A stretch of DNA of 64,000 nt from CAYTLW01 sp964438735 (GTDB lineage Bacteria; Myxococcota_A; UBA9042): assembly GCA_964438735.1 (NCBI GenBank), contig CAYTLW010000030.1, positions 1-64,000 on the forward strand, read 5' to 3'. The notes under the pieces are model-generated. The model was not told the origin of the DNA and searched no databases. It worked only from the letters and a program-made list of their open reading frames with translations. A program made the position numbers and the translations under genes. Positions 55,868-64,000 of the stretch are shown here, piece after piece; the stretch's first letter is position 1, and each line of letters starts with the position of its first letter.

Positions 55868-55970
55868 TACAAATCAATCGCCCATCTTACGCCTTGCCGG
55901 CCCGGCGGCGGACCGGTAGCTTGTCCACGCGACGTGATCGCGCCGCCCATGCGGTCACAGGAGGTCCACC

Positions 55971-57818
55971 ATGGCTTCGATCACCCACAAAGCGCGCTTT
56001 GTTGCGGCCCTGCCCCTGGTGGCGCTGGCCCTGACCCTGCCGGCCCCTGCCCTGGCATGCGGCGGCTTCTTCTGCTTCACCCAGCCCATCGACCAGAGCG
56101 CCGAGCGCATTCTGTACGTGCAGCAGGACGGCAAGATCACCGTGCACATCCAGATCAGCTACACCGGCAAGGACAAGGAGTTCTCCTGGGTGCTGCCGCT
56201 GCTCGCCGTGCCGGAGCTCGGCATCGGCTCGGACAGCGTCTTCAGCGTGCTCGAGCAGGCCACGGCGCCCATCTTCCAGCTCGACTGGCAGAACAAGAAG
56301 GACTGCTGGGGCTACTCACCCTGCCAGTTCGACGCCAGCGCCGGCGGCGTGCCGGGCGACAAAGGCAACGGCGAGGGCGGTGTGCAGGTGCTCAAGCAGC
56401 AGAAGGTCGGGCCCTACGACAGCGTCGTCCTCAAAGGCGGCAGCGCCAAGGAGCTGATCGAGTGGCTGAACAAGAACGGCTACCAGCAGCCCACCGAGAC
56501 CGCCCCGCTGGTCGATGTCTACGTCAACGGCGGCTACGTCTTTCTCGCCCTGAAGCTGCAGAACGACAAGGACGCTGGCGACATCGCGCCCATCGTCGTG
56601 ACCATGGACGACGCCCACCCCTGCCTGCCCATCCGCCTGACCGCCATCGCCACCCAGCCGGACATGCCCATCGTCGCCTGGATGCTCGGCAAATATCGGG
56701 CGATCCCGAAGAACTTCCTGCACGTGGTGGTCAACGACGCGACCATCAACTGGCTGCAGCCGGGCACCAACTACAAGACGGTCATCAGCAAGGCCGTGGA
56801 CCAGGCCTCGGGCCATGCGTTCGCCACCGAGTACGCCCAGCCGACGAGCAAGTTCACCGCCAAATTCGCCCAGCCGACCTGGGATACGAAGAAGTTGGAG
56901 ACCATCAGCGATCCCGGAAAGTTCCTGCAGAAGCTCCTGCAGGATAACTACCCGCGGACGACCCAGATGCAGGGCCTGATCCGCAAGCACATCAAGAAGC
57001 CGGCCGAGTACGAGAGCGTGCCCGACAACGAGTTCTACAACTGCATCCAATGCGAGGGCTGCAGCAGCAAGCCCTGCTCGGACTACAAGTCGGCCACGGC
57101 GTTGCTGCCCTTCGACCCGGCGGCGTTCGCCAAGGACATCCAGGCCAACATCGTCAAGCCGCTGACCGAGGTGCAGGTGCACTTCGAGACCCAGAAGTAC
57201 CTCACCCGCATGTACACCACCCTGTCGGCGGACGAGATGGACAAGGATCCCATCTTTGCCTGGAATCCGGACCTGCCCGACGTCGACCGCGTGCACAAGG
57301 CCAAAGCCGAGCCCATCTGCAAGGCCGGCAACAACCAGGCGCACGAGGTCAAGCTCACCTTTGCCGACGGCCACGAGTTGACCGTGCCGGTGCCCAAGGA
57401 CACCGGTGGTTGCATGTTCGACACCGTCGGCAGCGTCGGCGTCGGTGAAGGCAAGGGCGCCATCGTCAGCGCCGGTGGCCAGCCGGCCGCGAGGGTGGAG
57501 GTTCTGGACGAGTCCGGACCGCCTTTCGCCATTGACCCGCGGGTCGCCGACAAGGTGGACGCCGCCCTGAACGAGGTGGAGCTGGGCAAACCCAGCCTGA
57601 CCGATGAGTTCAAGAAGACGCTGCCGGCCAACTCCTGGGATTCCAGCAAGGTCGGCATCATCGACCCGATCTACGACGCCGGCAAAGACCCGACGACGGT
57701 CGCTGACGACGGCGGCACCTGCAGCGCCTCGCCCATCAGCGGTTCGCCGTGGTGGGCGCTGTTTGCGTTGCTGGGATTGACGGGCCTGGTGCTTGTGCTT
57801 CGACGCCGACGGGCCTGA
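55971..57818 (+). CDS. DUF2330 family protein with MYXO-CTERM-like tail
   Basis: A 615-residue protein. Signal peptide about 1-29 (AALPLVALALTLPAPALA) runs into CGGFFCFTQPIDQSAERILY, the canonical DUF2330 opening. Family stretches include VQQDGKITVHIQISYTGKDK, SWVLPLLAVPELGIGS, LIEWLNKNGYQQPTETAPLV and FATEYAQPTSKFTAKFAQPT. A Cys-rich insert lies near 345-372 (NCIQCEGCSSKPC). The tail is CSASPISGSPWWALFALLG, hydrophobic core and RRRR, like the MYXO-CTERM sorting signal. KVGIIDPIY occurs at 57648-57674, also seen in the neighbouring beta-helix protein. GGAGG upstream of ATG 55971 supports the start. Confidence 0.88.
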   Translation: MASITHKARFVAALPLVALALTLPAPALACGGFFCFTQPIDQSAERILYVQQDGKITVHIQISYTGKDKEFSWVLPLLAVPELGIGSDSVFSVLEQATAPIFQLDWQNKKDCWGYSPCQFDASAGGVPGDKGNGEGGVQVLKQQKVGPYDSVVLKGGSAKELIEWLNKNGYQQPTETAPLVDVYVNGGYVFLALKLQNDKDAGDIAPIVVTMDDAHPCLPIRLTAIATQPDMPIVAWMLGKYRAIPKNFLHVVVNDATINWLQPGTNYKTVISKAVDQASGHAFATEYAQPTSKFTAKFAQPTWDTKKLETISDPGKFLQKLLQDNYPRTTQMQGLIRKHIKKPAEYESVPDNEFYNCIQCEGCSSKPCSDYKSATALLPFDPAAFAKDIQANIVKPLTEVQVHFETQKYLTRMYTTLSADEMDKDPIFAWNPDLPDVDRVHKAKAEPICKAGNNQAHEVKLTFADGHELTVPVPKDTGGCMFDTVGSVGVGEGKGAIVSAGGQPAARVEVLDESGPPFAIDPRVADKVDAALNEVELGKPSLTDEFKKTLPANSWDSSKVGIIDPIYDAGKDPTTVADDGGTCSASPISGSPWWALFALLGLTGLVLVLRRRRA

Positions 57819-57839
57819 GCCCGAATTCGGAATCGGGCG

Positions 57840-59465
57840 CTATTCAAAGCCGGGCGCGCACCCTTCGTCGCCGCCGTTATCGCCGGTGCAGAACTCGGTC
57901 TGCACACCCAGGTCGGACTGCCCATCCTTGCCGGGCTCGGGCTGGGTATTCTCGCCGCCGCCGCCGCTGCGCTTCTGCCCATCGTCCGCCTCGCGGGTAT
58001 TGGCAGCGACATAGGCGGGCGGCGGTGGTGCACCGTTGACCACGATGCCGAACTTGTTGCCCTTGAGGGTGCAGCCCTCGACCGTCACGTCGAGCGCGTC
58101 GTTGCCGTTGGGGTCCTTGAGGATGTTGCCGCCGTCATCCTTCTTCTTGGCGGCGGCGTGGATGACCACCGCGGCGCGCGCGTTGCCAGCGATCTGGGCG
58201 TTTTTGACCGTGGCGCGGGCGCCATCGTAGACGCCGATGCCGTCGGCGACCTTGGCGACCTCGCCAGCGGCGTTCTTGAGCATCATCTCGGTGGTGCCGC
58301 TGATGGTGGCGCCGTCGATGCGCAGGTCAGCGCCCTTGCTGACCGTGATGCCGACCATCTTGTTGCCGTGCAGCGTGGCCTTGGCGGAGAGTTGAATCGT
58401 CGCCTTCATGTTGCCGGCCCAGCCGCCGCAGAAGCCATTGCCCGAGATCTCGCCGTCGATCTTCGTATTGGAGGGCCCCATGATCAGCACGCCCGTGCGC
58501 GCGTTATCCAGGACCAGCGAGCCGGCGTCGATCTGCAGGTCTGGGGTCTGGGTGGCTTTGCCCATGGCCACCAGGATGCCGTCCGCCCAGGGACCCTTGG
58601 CGCCCTTGGTGGTGTTGCGGATGGCGCTCCGCTCGATGACCGCGCCGGCGCCATAGAGCGCCACGCCGAAGCCGCCGTTGGCGTCGATGTCGGTGGCCTT
58701 GATCAACAGGTGGGCCAACGCCGCCTCGTCCGTCTTGGCCGGGCTGTAGATGGGGTCGATGATGGCCACGCCGCCGCCCTTGTTGCCCTGGATGCTACTG
58801 CCAGGCGCGTAGATGGGATCGATGATGCCCACCTTGCCGTCCACCAGGCGCGGCGCCGGCAGGTAGATGGGGTCGATGATGCCGACCTTGCCGGTGTTGC
58901 GGGCGATCAGTCCGACACCCACGCTGGCGGTGATGCTGCTGCTGATCAGGTCGACCGTCGGCGAGCCGGTAACGTGCACGCCGGTGCCGCCGATGGCCTT
59001 GACGTGCACACCGCCCAGGGTGATGGCCGTGTCGGTGACCACGATGCCCCGCTTGGCCGCGCCGGTGACGGTCAGGCCGCGCACCTCCGTCTTGCCCGCG
59101 CCCTTGATGGCCAGCACGTGCTCGCCGTCGCCGGTGATGCTGACATGCTCGTCGAGGAAGCCGACCAGGTTCACGCCAGCGGCCAGCTCGATGCCGCCGA
59201 CATAGGCGCCGGGCGCCAGGGCGATGGTCGAGCCGACTTCAGCGGCCGCGGCGGCTTCGGCCAGGGTGCCGTAGGGGCTGGCGATGCTGCCGTCACCACC
59301 CGCGACGCCGCAGGTCTGGCTGACGTGCAGGGCGCTCTCGGTGCCCAGGGCGTAGGCACATGCGTCGGGCGCGCCCCCACCGCCACCGGTGGTGGCCTCG
59401 CAGGCGACGGCTGTGGCCGCCATGGTGAGGGCGATGGCGAGGGTCTTGCTGGTCAGGTTGGTCAT
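57840..59465 (-). CDS. Right-handed beta-helix lipoprotein
   Basis: A 541-residue protein. Leader KTLAIALTMAATAVAC gives lipobox AVAC, then TTGGGGG. A pectate-lyase-like parallel beta-helix covers about 60-490, seen as many short turns (GTLAEAAAAAEVGSTIALAP, VNLVGFLDEHVSITGDGEHV, LTVTGAAKRGIVVTDTAITL, LVLDNARTGVLIMGPSNTKI). Three copies of (K/G)V(G/A)IIDPIY interrupt the helix around residues 190-240. The tail is disordered (PPPPAYVAANTREADDGQK, GGENTQPEPGKDG). Catalytic residues of polysaccharide lyases are not evident; carbohydrate binding or surface display is inferred. AGGAGAG precedes ATG 59465. It converges on the DUF2330 gene with a 21-base gap. Confidence 0.82.
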   Translation of the reverse strand: MTNLTSKTLAIALTMAATAVACEATTGGGGGAPDACAYALGTESALHVSQTCGVAGGDGSIASPYGTLAEAAAAAEVGSTIALAPGAYVGGIELAAGVNLVGFLDEHVSITGDGEHVLAIKGAGKTEVRGLTVTGAAKRGIVVTDTAITLGGVHVKAIGGTGVHVTGSPTVDLISSSITASVGVGLIARNTGKVGIIDPIYLPAPRLVDGKVGIIDPIYAPGSSIQGNKGGGVAIIDPIYSPAKTDEAALAHLLIKATDIDANGGFGVALYGAGAVIERSAIRNTTKGAKGPWADGILVAMGKATQTPDLQIDAGSLVLDNARTGVLIMGPSNTKIDGEISGNGFCGGWAGNMKATIQLSAKATLHGNKMVGITVSKGADLRIDGATISGTTEMMLKNAAGEVAKVADGIGVYDGARATVKNAQIAGNARAAVVIHAAAKKKDDGGNILKDPNGNDALDVTVEGCTLKGNKFGIVVNGAPPPPAYVAANTREADDGQKRSGGGGENTQPEPGKDGQSDLGVQTEFCTGDNGGDEGCAPGFE

Positions 59466-59689
59466 CTATCTCTCCTCTCCCGGCGTCAGCAGCCCGCGCC
59501 CGGGCCTCGACCGTCTCCGACCGCATTCAATAGCAAGGGTCGTGCCACAGCACCACAAGTGGCTTCAGGTGCGCGAATAGCCGCCTTGATGCCAGCCTCG
59601 CTGCCCGTCGGTTCAGACGAAGCGGTGCGATTCTCGACATGTTGTGTTGAAAGATTGAACACCGTCTGACGGCGGCCCGCGAGTTCATT

Positions 59690-61132
59690 TCAATCTGTCT
59701 TGAGTGCTGGGTCATCATGCATCAAGGCGTCGACCGCCGCTGTCCGTTCCATGGGGTCGTCCTGACCGTAGTGACCACCCAGCCACATGGCAATGGCGCT
59801 GGCCGGAAGGGCAAAGAGGATCGCCGACAACGGCGGCGCCCAGGACGAGAACTGGACCCACACATACACGCCCGCGCCCGTCACCAGGGAAGCCACGCCA
59901 CCGGCCAGGTTGGCGCCACGCCACCACAGGCCGGCCACCACGGGCACAAAGAGGCCCGCCGCGAGGACCCCGATGGCTGAGGAATAGAGCATGGTCAGCA
60001 GCTTCGGCGGCGACCAGGCCAGGGCCATGGCGACGCCGCCGACCCCCCAGACCACGACGATGTTGATGCGCGATTGGGCGCGCTGGCTCGGCCGGATGTC
60101 GAAGGCGCCCAGCAGGTCGTGCGCCACCGCAGATGAACAGGCCAGCAAGAGCGCATCGGTCGTGGACATCACGGCGGCCAACACCGCGGCAACGGCCAGT
60201 CCGCGCACAATGGGCGGAAAACGGGCCTCCACCACCGCCAGAAACACCCGGTCGGCGTCCTGCAGGTCGGGGAAGAGCGCCTTGCCGAACGGCACGATGG
60301 CCAGCACCGCGGCGAGGATCACCACGCTGTAGACCACCATGGCCAGGTTCAGGGAGAGGCGGGCACCGTGCGCATCCCGCGCCGTATAGACCCGCATGAC
60401 GATGTGCGGGATCACCGGCACTGCCGCCGCCCAGATGACGAAGGCCCCCAGGTTCGTTCCCAACGACTGGTCGCCGACCTCGCCCAGCGAGGCGGCCGCC
60501 GGCACCGTGCTCATGACCGCGATGGGGTTGCCGTCGCGGGCCACCAGCAGGGCCGCCAGGCCGAGCACCACCAGGACCATCAACGTGCCCTGGACCACGT
60601 CGGTCCAGGTGATCGCAAGCATGCCGCCCACGGAGACGTAGAGGACGAAGACCACGGTGGAAATGGTCAGCGCCAGGTCGTAGGGGATGCCCAGCAGCGC
60701 GTTGGCGGTGATGCCGGCGGCTTTCATCTGGGCGACGATGTAGACCGTGAAGCTGGCCACCACCAGCAAAGGCACGCCGATTCGCACGATCCGATGGGGA
60801 TACCGAAACGACAGGAAGTCGCCGATGGTGAATCGACCAAAGCGGCGCAGCGGGCGGGCGACCAGGATGGAGGCCAGCGGGAAGCCGACGACGGCGCCGG
60901 CGAAGAGCGCCAGGGTCGCGGGGATGCCGCGCTTCCAGGCCAGGCCCATGACGCCGATGATGGAGCCGCCACTGGCCAGGGCGGCCATGATGGCCATGGC
61001 GTTGACCCAGGGCCCGATGCGGCGGCCGGCCACCCAGTACTCATCGTTGGAGGTGAGCACCTTGCGCGACGCCAGCACGCCGATGCCGATGCAGGCAGCC
61101 AGGTAAGCCACCACCACGACGCGCTCGATCAT
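59690..61132 (-). CDS. SSS-family Na+/solute symporter
   Basis: A 480-residue integral membrane protein with about 13 hydrophobic segments. It has the SSS pattern: VAYLAACIGIGVLASRKVL, then DEYWVAGRRIGPWVNAMAIM, GGSIIGVMGLAWKRGIPATL, and WTDVVQGTLMVLVVLGLAALL in the central part. These transporters move carboxylates, sugars, amino acids or proline with Na+. ATG 61132 overlaps the stop of the small membrane gene (TGA 61129-61131) by four bases. The adjacent acyl-CoA synthetase suggests a carboxylic-acid substrate; that is an inference. Confidence 0.9.
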   Translation of the reverse strand: MIERVVVVAYLAACIGIGVLASRKVLTSNDEYWVAGRRIGPWVNAMAIMAALASGGSIIGVMGLAWKRGIPATLALFAGAVVGFPLASILVARPLRRFGRFTIGDFLSFRYPHRIVRIGVPLLVVASFTVYIVAQMKAAGITANALLGIPYDLALTISTVVFVLYVSVGGMLAITWTDVVQGTLMVLVVLGLAALLVARDGNPIAVMSTVPAAASLGEVGDQSLGTNLGAFVIWAAAVPVIPHIVMRVYTARDAHGARLSLNLAMVVYSVVILAAVLAIVPFGKALFPDLQDADRVFLAVVEARFPPIVRGLAVAAVLAAVMSTTDALLLACSSAVAHDLLGAFDIRPSQRAQSRINIVVVWGVGGVAMALAWSPPKLLTMLYSSAIGVLAAGLFVPVVAGLWWRGANLAGGVASLVTGAGVYVWVQFSSWAPPLSAILFALPASAIAMWLGGHYGQDDPMERTAAVDALMHDDPALKTD

Positions 61133-61398
61133 CGGCGGTTCTCGGGCTCGGCGCTGGGAGCGTTGTCGCGCGAGCGTCGCTGGGCGCGCAGGCGAGTCAG
61201 CGCGATGACGGGTGACAGCACCATCAGGGCCGCCATGAGCCATCCCAACAGCGCCATGGGTCCCAGCTGAAGCTCGCGACTCCACGGCAGGAAGGCCAGC
61301 ACAGCGAAGGCGATCACCACGATGAGGTAGACCCGGTCGCCGCGGGCCAGGGGCCGAAACCCGCGTCGCGACGCAGTCTCCGGGCGGCCATCAGGCAT
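61129..61398 (-). CDS. Small membrane protein, probable symporter partner
   Basis: An 89-residue protein with two hydrophobic segments (VYLIVVIAFAVLAFLPW, about 24-40; GWLMAALMVLSPVIAL, about 52-67). Its charged tail is RLRAQRRSRDNAPSAEPENR. It overlaps the acyl-CoA synthetase stop by eight bases and the symporter start by four, so all three are translationally coupled. Position and size recall small subunits that accompany SSS symporters (YhdT/DUF997 or DUF485-like), but no diagnostic motif was seen. Confidence 0.65.
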   Translation of the reverse strand: MPDGRPETASRRGFRPLARGDRVYLIVVIAFAVLAFLPWSRELQLGPMALLGWLMAALMVLSPVIALTRLRAQRRSRDNAPSAEPENRR

Positions 61399-63175
61399 AG
61401 AGCTCCTCGAGAAGGTCGGCGTAGGTGCTCTCGATCATGGCCCGTTTGAGGCTCATCTTGGGCGTCATCATGCCGTTGTCGATGGTGAACCCATCGGCCA
61501 GCAGTCCGCACATGCGGGGACGCTCGAAGCCGCGCATCTGGGCGCCGTAGCGGGCGAGCTCGCCGTCGAGCAGGGCGCGGGTTCGTCGATCTCCCAGCAG
61601 GGTCTGCCAGTCGGCGTCAATGCCCTGCCCGGCCGCCCACTTTTCCACAGCATCGCGATCGGGCACCACCAACGCGACGTTGAAGGGCCGATTCATGCCG
61701 TAGACGAAGACCTGGTCGATGCACGGGCTGAGCTGCAGGGCCGCCTCCAGCGGTGCAGGGACCACGTACTTGCCGTTCTCCAGCTTGTACTGCTCCTTGA
61801 TCCGGCCGGTGATCCAGACGAAGCCGTCGTCGTCGATGTAGCCGCGGTCGCCGGTGCGGAAGGCGCCATCTTCGGTCATCACCTCGGCGGTGACCTCGGG
61901 CAGGTTGTGGTAGCCCTGCATCACGTTGGGACCCTTGATGAGGATCTCGCCGTGGCCGCTGTCATCGTCCAGCACGCTGGTATCGATGGTGACCTCGACC
62001 CCATCGATGGCCCGGCCGACCGAGCCGATGCGGCGCGCCATGGGGCTGTTGGCGCAGGCGATGGGGCTGGTCTCGGTGAGGCCGTAGCCCTCCAGGACCA
62101 TGATGCCCAGGTCGTCCATGAAGGTCGCCACCTCGGCCGAGAGCGCGGCCCCGCCGGAGAACGCGAAGCGCAATCGCCCGCCGAAGCGAGCGCGGACCTT
62201 GTCGAAGACCAGCCGGTCGAGCACGGGATGCAGCGTCTCGGCCCGAATCGACGGACGGCCCTCCTCGCGCCGATGCCGGCGTCGCGCTGAGGTGCGCATG
62301 GCCAGGTCGAACAGGCGTTTGCGCAGGCCGCCGGTCTCGCGCACGCGCTTGTGCACGCCGTGGTAGATGCGGTTGAAGACGCGCGGCACCGCAAAGAGCA
62401 CCGTGGGGCGAACTTCGAGCATGTTCTCGGCCAGGGTCTCGACCGATTCGGCGAATGCCACGGTGCAGCCCAGCGAGACCATACAGTGCAGCTCGCAGGT
62501 CTGGCCGAAGGAGTGCGCCCAGGGCAGGAAGGACAGCGACGTATCGTCCCGATTCATGGGCACGAAGCTGTGCACGGCGTTGATGTTGGAGACGATGTTG
62601 CCGTGGGAGAGCAGCACGCCTTTGGGTTTACCGGTGGTGCCGGAGGTGTAGATGAAGCCGCAGAGGTCTTCCGGAGTGAGCGCGATGCTGGCGAAAGGCT
62701 GCTGCCGGCCGGTATGACGCAGGGCGGCGAGGCTGTCGTCGTTGCCTTCGGGCAGCTCCATGCAGAAGAGCTTGTCCAGGGCACCAATCTGGCCGGTCCA
62801 TTCGCTCAGGCGGCCGTGGATCTCGGCGGTGGATACGATCAGCAAGGAAGCGCCGGAGTCGTTGAGGATGTAGCGCCAGTCATCTTCGTGCTGGTGCTCG
62901 TACATGGGGGCCAGCAAAGCGCCCAGCCCGTAGGTGGCGTACGCGACGGCCGCCCACTCCACCCGATTGCCAGAGATGATCGCCACCGTGTCGCCCCGGC
63001 GAATGCCGGCGTGACGCAGCCCGGCACGAATCTCGTCAACCATGTGGCCGAACGCGCGGTAGTCCAGCCACTGCCATTGGCCATCGACCTTGGTGCCGAA
63101 GAGGCGTCGATGGCCGAATCGCTTGATCGAGCGGCTCAGCATGTGGACGAGATCGGAAAACTGCCCCGCGCTCAT
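61391..63175 (-). CDS. Long-chain acyl-CoA synthetase (AMP-binding enzyme)
   Basis: A 594-residue enzyme that activates fatty acids as acyl-AMP and then acyl-CoA. It shows YTSGTTGKPKGVLLSHGN (AMP/ATP loop), VLEGYGLTETSP, and FRTGDRGYIDDDGFVWITGR then YKLENGKYVVP, the last being typical of the eukaryote-like FAA1/FadD group. Length fits. I chose ATG 63175, right after a purine-rich GGAGGGGGAG stretch; the frame stays open to 63877 but has only low-complexity sequence upstream. It heads an overlapping operon with a small membrane protein and an SSS symporter, suggesting uptake and activation of a carboxylate. Confidence 0.92.
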   Translation of the reverse strand: MSAGQFSDLVHMLSRSIKRFGHRRLFGTKVDGQWQWLDYRAFGHMVDEIRAGLRHAGIRRGDTVAIISGNRVEWAAVAYATYGLGALLAPMYEHQHEDDWRYILNDSGASLLIVSTAEIHGRLSEWTGQIGALDKLFCMELPEGNDDSLAALRHTGRQQPFASIALTPEDLCGFIYTSGTTGKPKGVLLSHGNIVSNINAVHSFVPMNRDDTSLSFLPWAHSFGQTCELHCMVSLGCTVAFAESVETLAENMLEVRPTVLFAVPRVFNRIYHGVHKRVRETGGLRKRLFDLAMRTSARRRHRREEGRPSIRAETLHPVLDRLVFDKVRARFGGRLRFAFSGGAALSAEVATFMDDLGIMVLEGYGLTETSPIACANSPMARRIGSVGRAIDGVEVTIDTSVLDDDSGHGEILIKGPNVMQGYHNLPEVTAEVMTEDGAFRTGDRGYIDDDGFVWITGRIKEQYKLENGKYVVPAPLEAALQLSPCIDQVFVYGMNRPFNVALVVPDRDAVEKWAAGQGIDADWQTLLGDRRTRALLDGELARYGAQMRGFERPRMCGLLADGFTIDNGMMTPKMSLKRAMIESTYADLLEELYA

Positions 63176-63409
63176 CTCCCCCTCCACGTTGGCTTGTCGG
63201 CGATAGCGCGGCAGGTATAGGACATTAGACGCCGCCGCGCGAGTCCTGATGGAATTGTGGGGTTGTGCGCCCGCACTTCGGTCCCTTATGCCCCGCCAAC
63301 CGCGACGGCAGAAGCGCCGCACGCTGGCGAAATCGCGGCGCAACGGGTACCTTCTCCCGGCGCACGAACTCGCGCGCATGCCGCGGACCCCTGCCACGGA
63401 GCCCCTGCG

Positions 63410-64000
63410 ATGTCGCTTCGAATCCTTGCCCATTGTCGTCTTGTGGTGCCCCTCGCCGCACTTGTCCTGGTGGGTGCCGGGCTGTCCACGGCGGCCTGCA
63501 GCAGTCAGGACCCCTACGTTCCCGCGACCACCGACCTCAGCCTGCCAGACGGGCATGGGGACGGCGGCGCCATCAAGACGCCGGACGGCAGCACGCCCAC
63601 CGACAGCGTCACCCAACCGCAGGACTCGTCGGGTCCGCTCACCGACGGCTCGGGCGGCGTCAAGGACGGCGGTTCGTTGGTCGATACCGGCCCGACGACC
63701 GGCGATGGCGGCGGCAAGACCAAGGACGTGGTCAAGCCCCCGGTCGATGCCGGAGCGCCCGACGCTGGCCCCAAGGGTCCGGTCTGCAAGAAGCCATCCG
63801 AGTGCGCGCCGCACAAGGCGACCCCCTACTGCAAGGTCCTCGACGGCGTCTGCGTCGAGTGCATCACCAACTTCCACTGCAAGAAGGCCGGCCAGACCTG
63901 CACCAAGAACAACAACTGCGCCAATACCAGCTGCGTGCCCAAGTCCAAGGACTGCATCGATGGCTTTCCCGCCAAGTGCGCCGATGACGGCAAGGGCTGG
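63410..64000 (+). CDS. Cys-rich lipoprotein, truncated by the window end
   Basis: 197 codons are present with no stop before the window edge. Leader VVPLAALVLVGAGLSTAAC gives lipobox TAAC. A long Asp/Gly/Thr/Pro linker follows (DLSLPDGHGDGGAIKTPDGS, SLVDTGPTTGDGGGKTKDV), then DAGPKGPVC and a Cys-rich part (CKKPSECAPHKATPYCKVLD, CVECITNFHCKKAGQTC). The linker and GPKGPVC junction match the MepA-like lipoprotein at 42507. It is divergent from the acyl-CoA synthetase gene, start to start 234 bases. Confidence 0.85.
   Translation, partial: MSLRILAHCRLVVPLAALVLVGAGLSTAACSSQDPYVPATTDLSLPDGHGDGGAIKTPDGSTPTDSVTQPQDSSGPLTDGSGGVKDGGSLVDTGPTTGDGGGKTKDVVKPPVDAGAPDAGPKGPVCKKPSECAPHKATPYCKVLDGVCVECITNFHCKKAGQTCTKNNNCANTSCVPKSKDCIDGFPAKCADDGKGW

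Noticed and set aside
55864..55900. Promoter-like TTGATA before the second DUF2330 gene
   Set aside because: It overlaps the preceding stop codon and has no convincing -10 at 16-18 bases.

Overview
This is a G+C-rich chromosomal window with dense genes on both strands and long antisense shadow ORFs. It carries housekeeping genes (aconitase, hemC, bpt, an acyl-CoA synthetase) alongside signatures typical of Myxococcota and related former Deltaproteobacteria. These signatures are three Hanks-type Ser/Thr kinases with large accessory domains, many Cys-rich lipoproteins with Asp/Thr/Gly/Pro linkers, MopE-like and 'CGDG...CDDGN' motifs, two DUF2330 proteins (one with a MYXO-CTERM-like tail), FGE-sulfatase-like domains and CsgG-like domains. 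I see no rRNA, tRNA, CRISPR array, insertion sequence or phage genes. The assignment to Myxococcota is inferred from gene content.

Layout. 1-1036 has no convincing gene but several hairpins. 1037-9562 is metabolic: an FAD-linked oxidase, a class 3-like aldehyde dehydrogenase, a Nudix hydrolase, aconitase, an AmpG-like MFS transporter and a small CsgG-domain protein. 9620-16879 holds a TPR-tailed membrane kinase and a giant CsgG/double-FGE protein whose N-terminus is paralogous to the small CsgG protein. 16970-22996 has a small membrane protein, a P-domain surface protein, hemC, bpt and a TerB/LETM1-like protein.

23078-24493 is the most notable gene. An exported outer-membrane-barrel/thioredoxin fusion is interrupted at codon 32 by an in-frame TGA that would complete a C-x-x-U motif. 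A compact hairpin with a GGU loop follows at the spacing expected of a bacterial SECIS element. I interpret it as an undescribed selenoprotein that routine gene calling would truncate to a GTG start at 23192.

24667-32675 contains a carotenoid-hydratase-like/isoprenyl-diphosphate-synthase fusion, a metallophosphoesterase, a degenerate M50-like membrane protein with two cNMP-binding domains, a GspG-like protein and a HAD nucleotidase. 32676-36354 is partly a gene graveyard (hydantoinase/carbamoylase, DUF4143-type ATPase and possible epimerase remnants) around a DUF2330 protein and a lipoprotein. 36355-48009 is mostly envelope and lipoproteins: NodB-type deacetylase, MepA-like endopeptidase, PPC-domain and ASH-like proteins, plus a GcvR-like ACT protein. 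48202-55867 is a probable signalling operon: an amphi-Trp protein, an unknown membrane-anchored protein, a kinase-cNMP protein and a 1345-residue kinase-Zn ribbon-cyclase-like-AAA-TPR protein. 55971-59465 is a convergent pair, DUF2330 and a beta-helix lipoprotein, sharing a recurring KVGIIDPIY peptide. 61391-63175, 61129-61398 and 59690-61132 form an overlapping minus-strand operon (acyl-CoA synthetase, small membrane subunit, SSS symporter). The window ends inside another Cys-rich lipoprotein gene.
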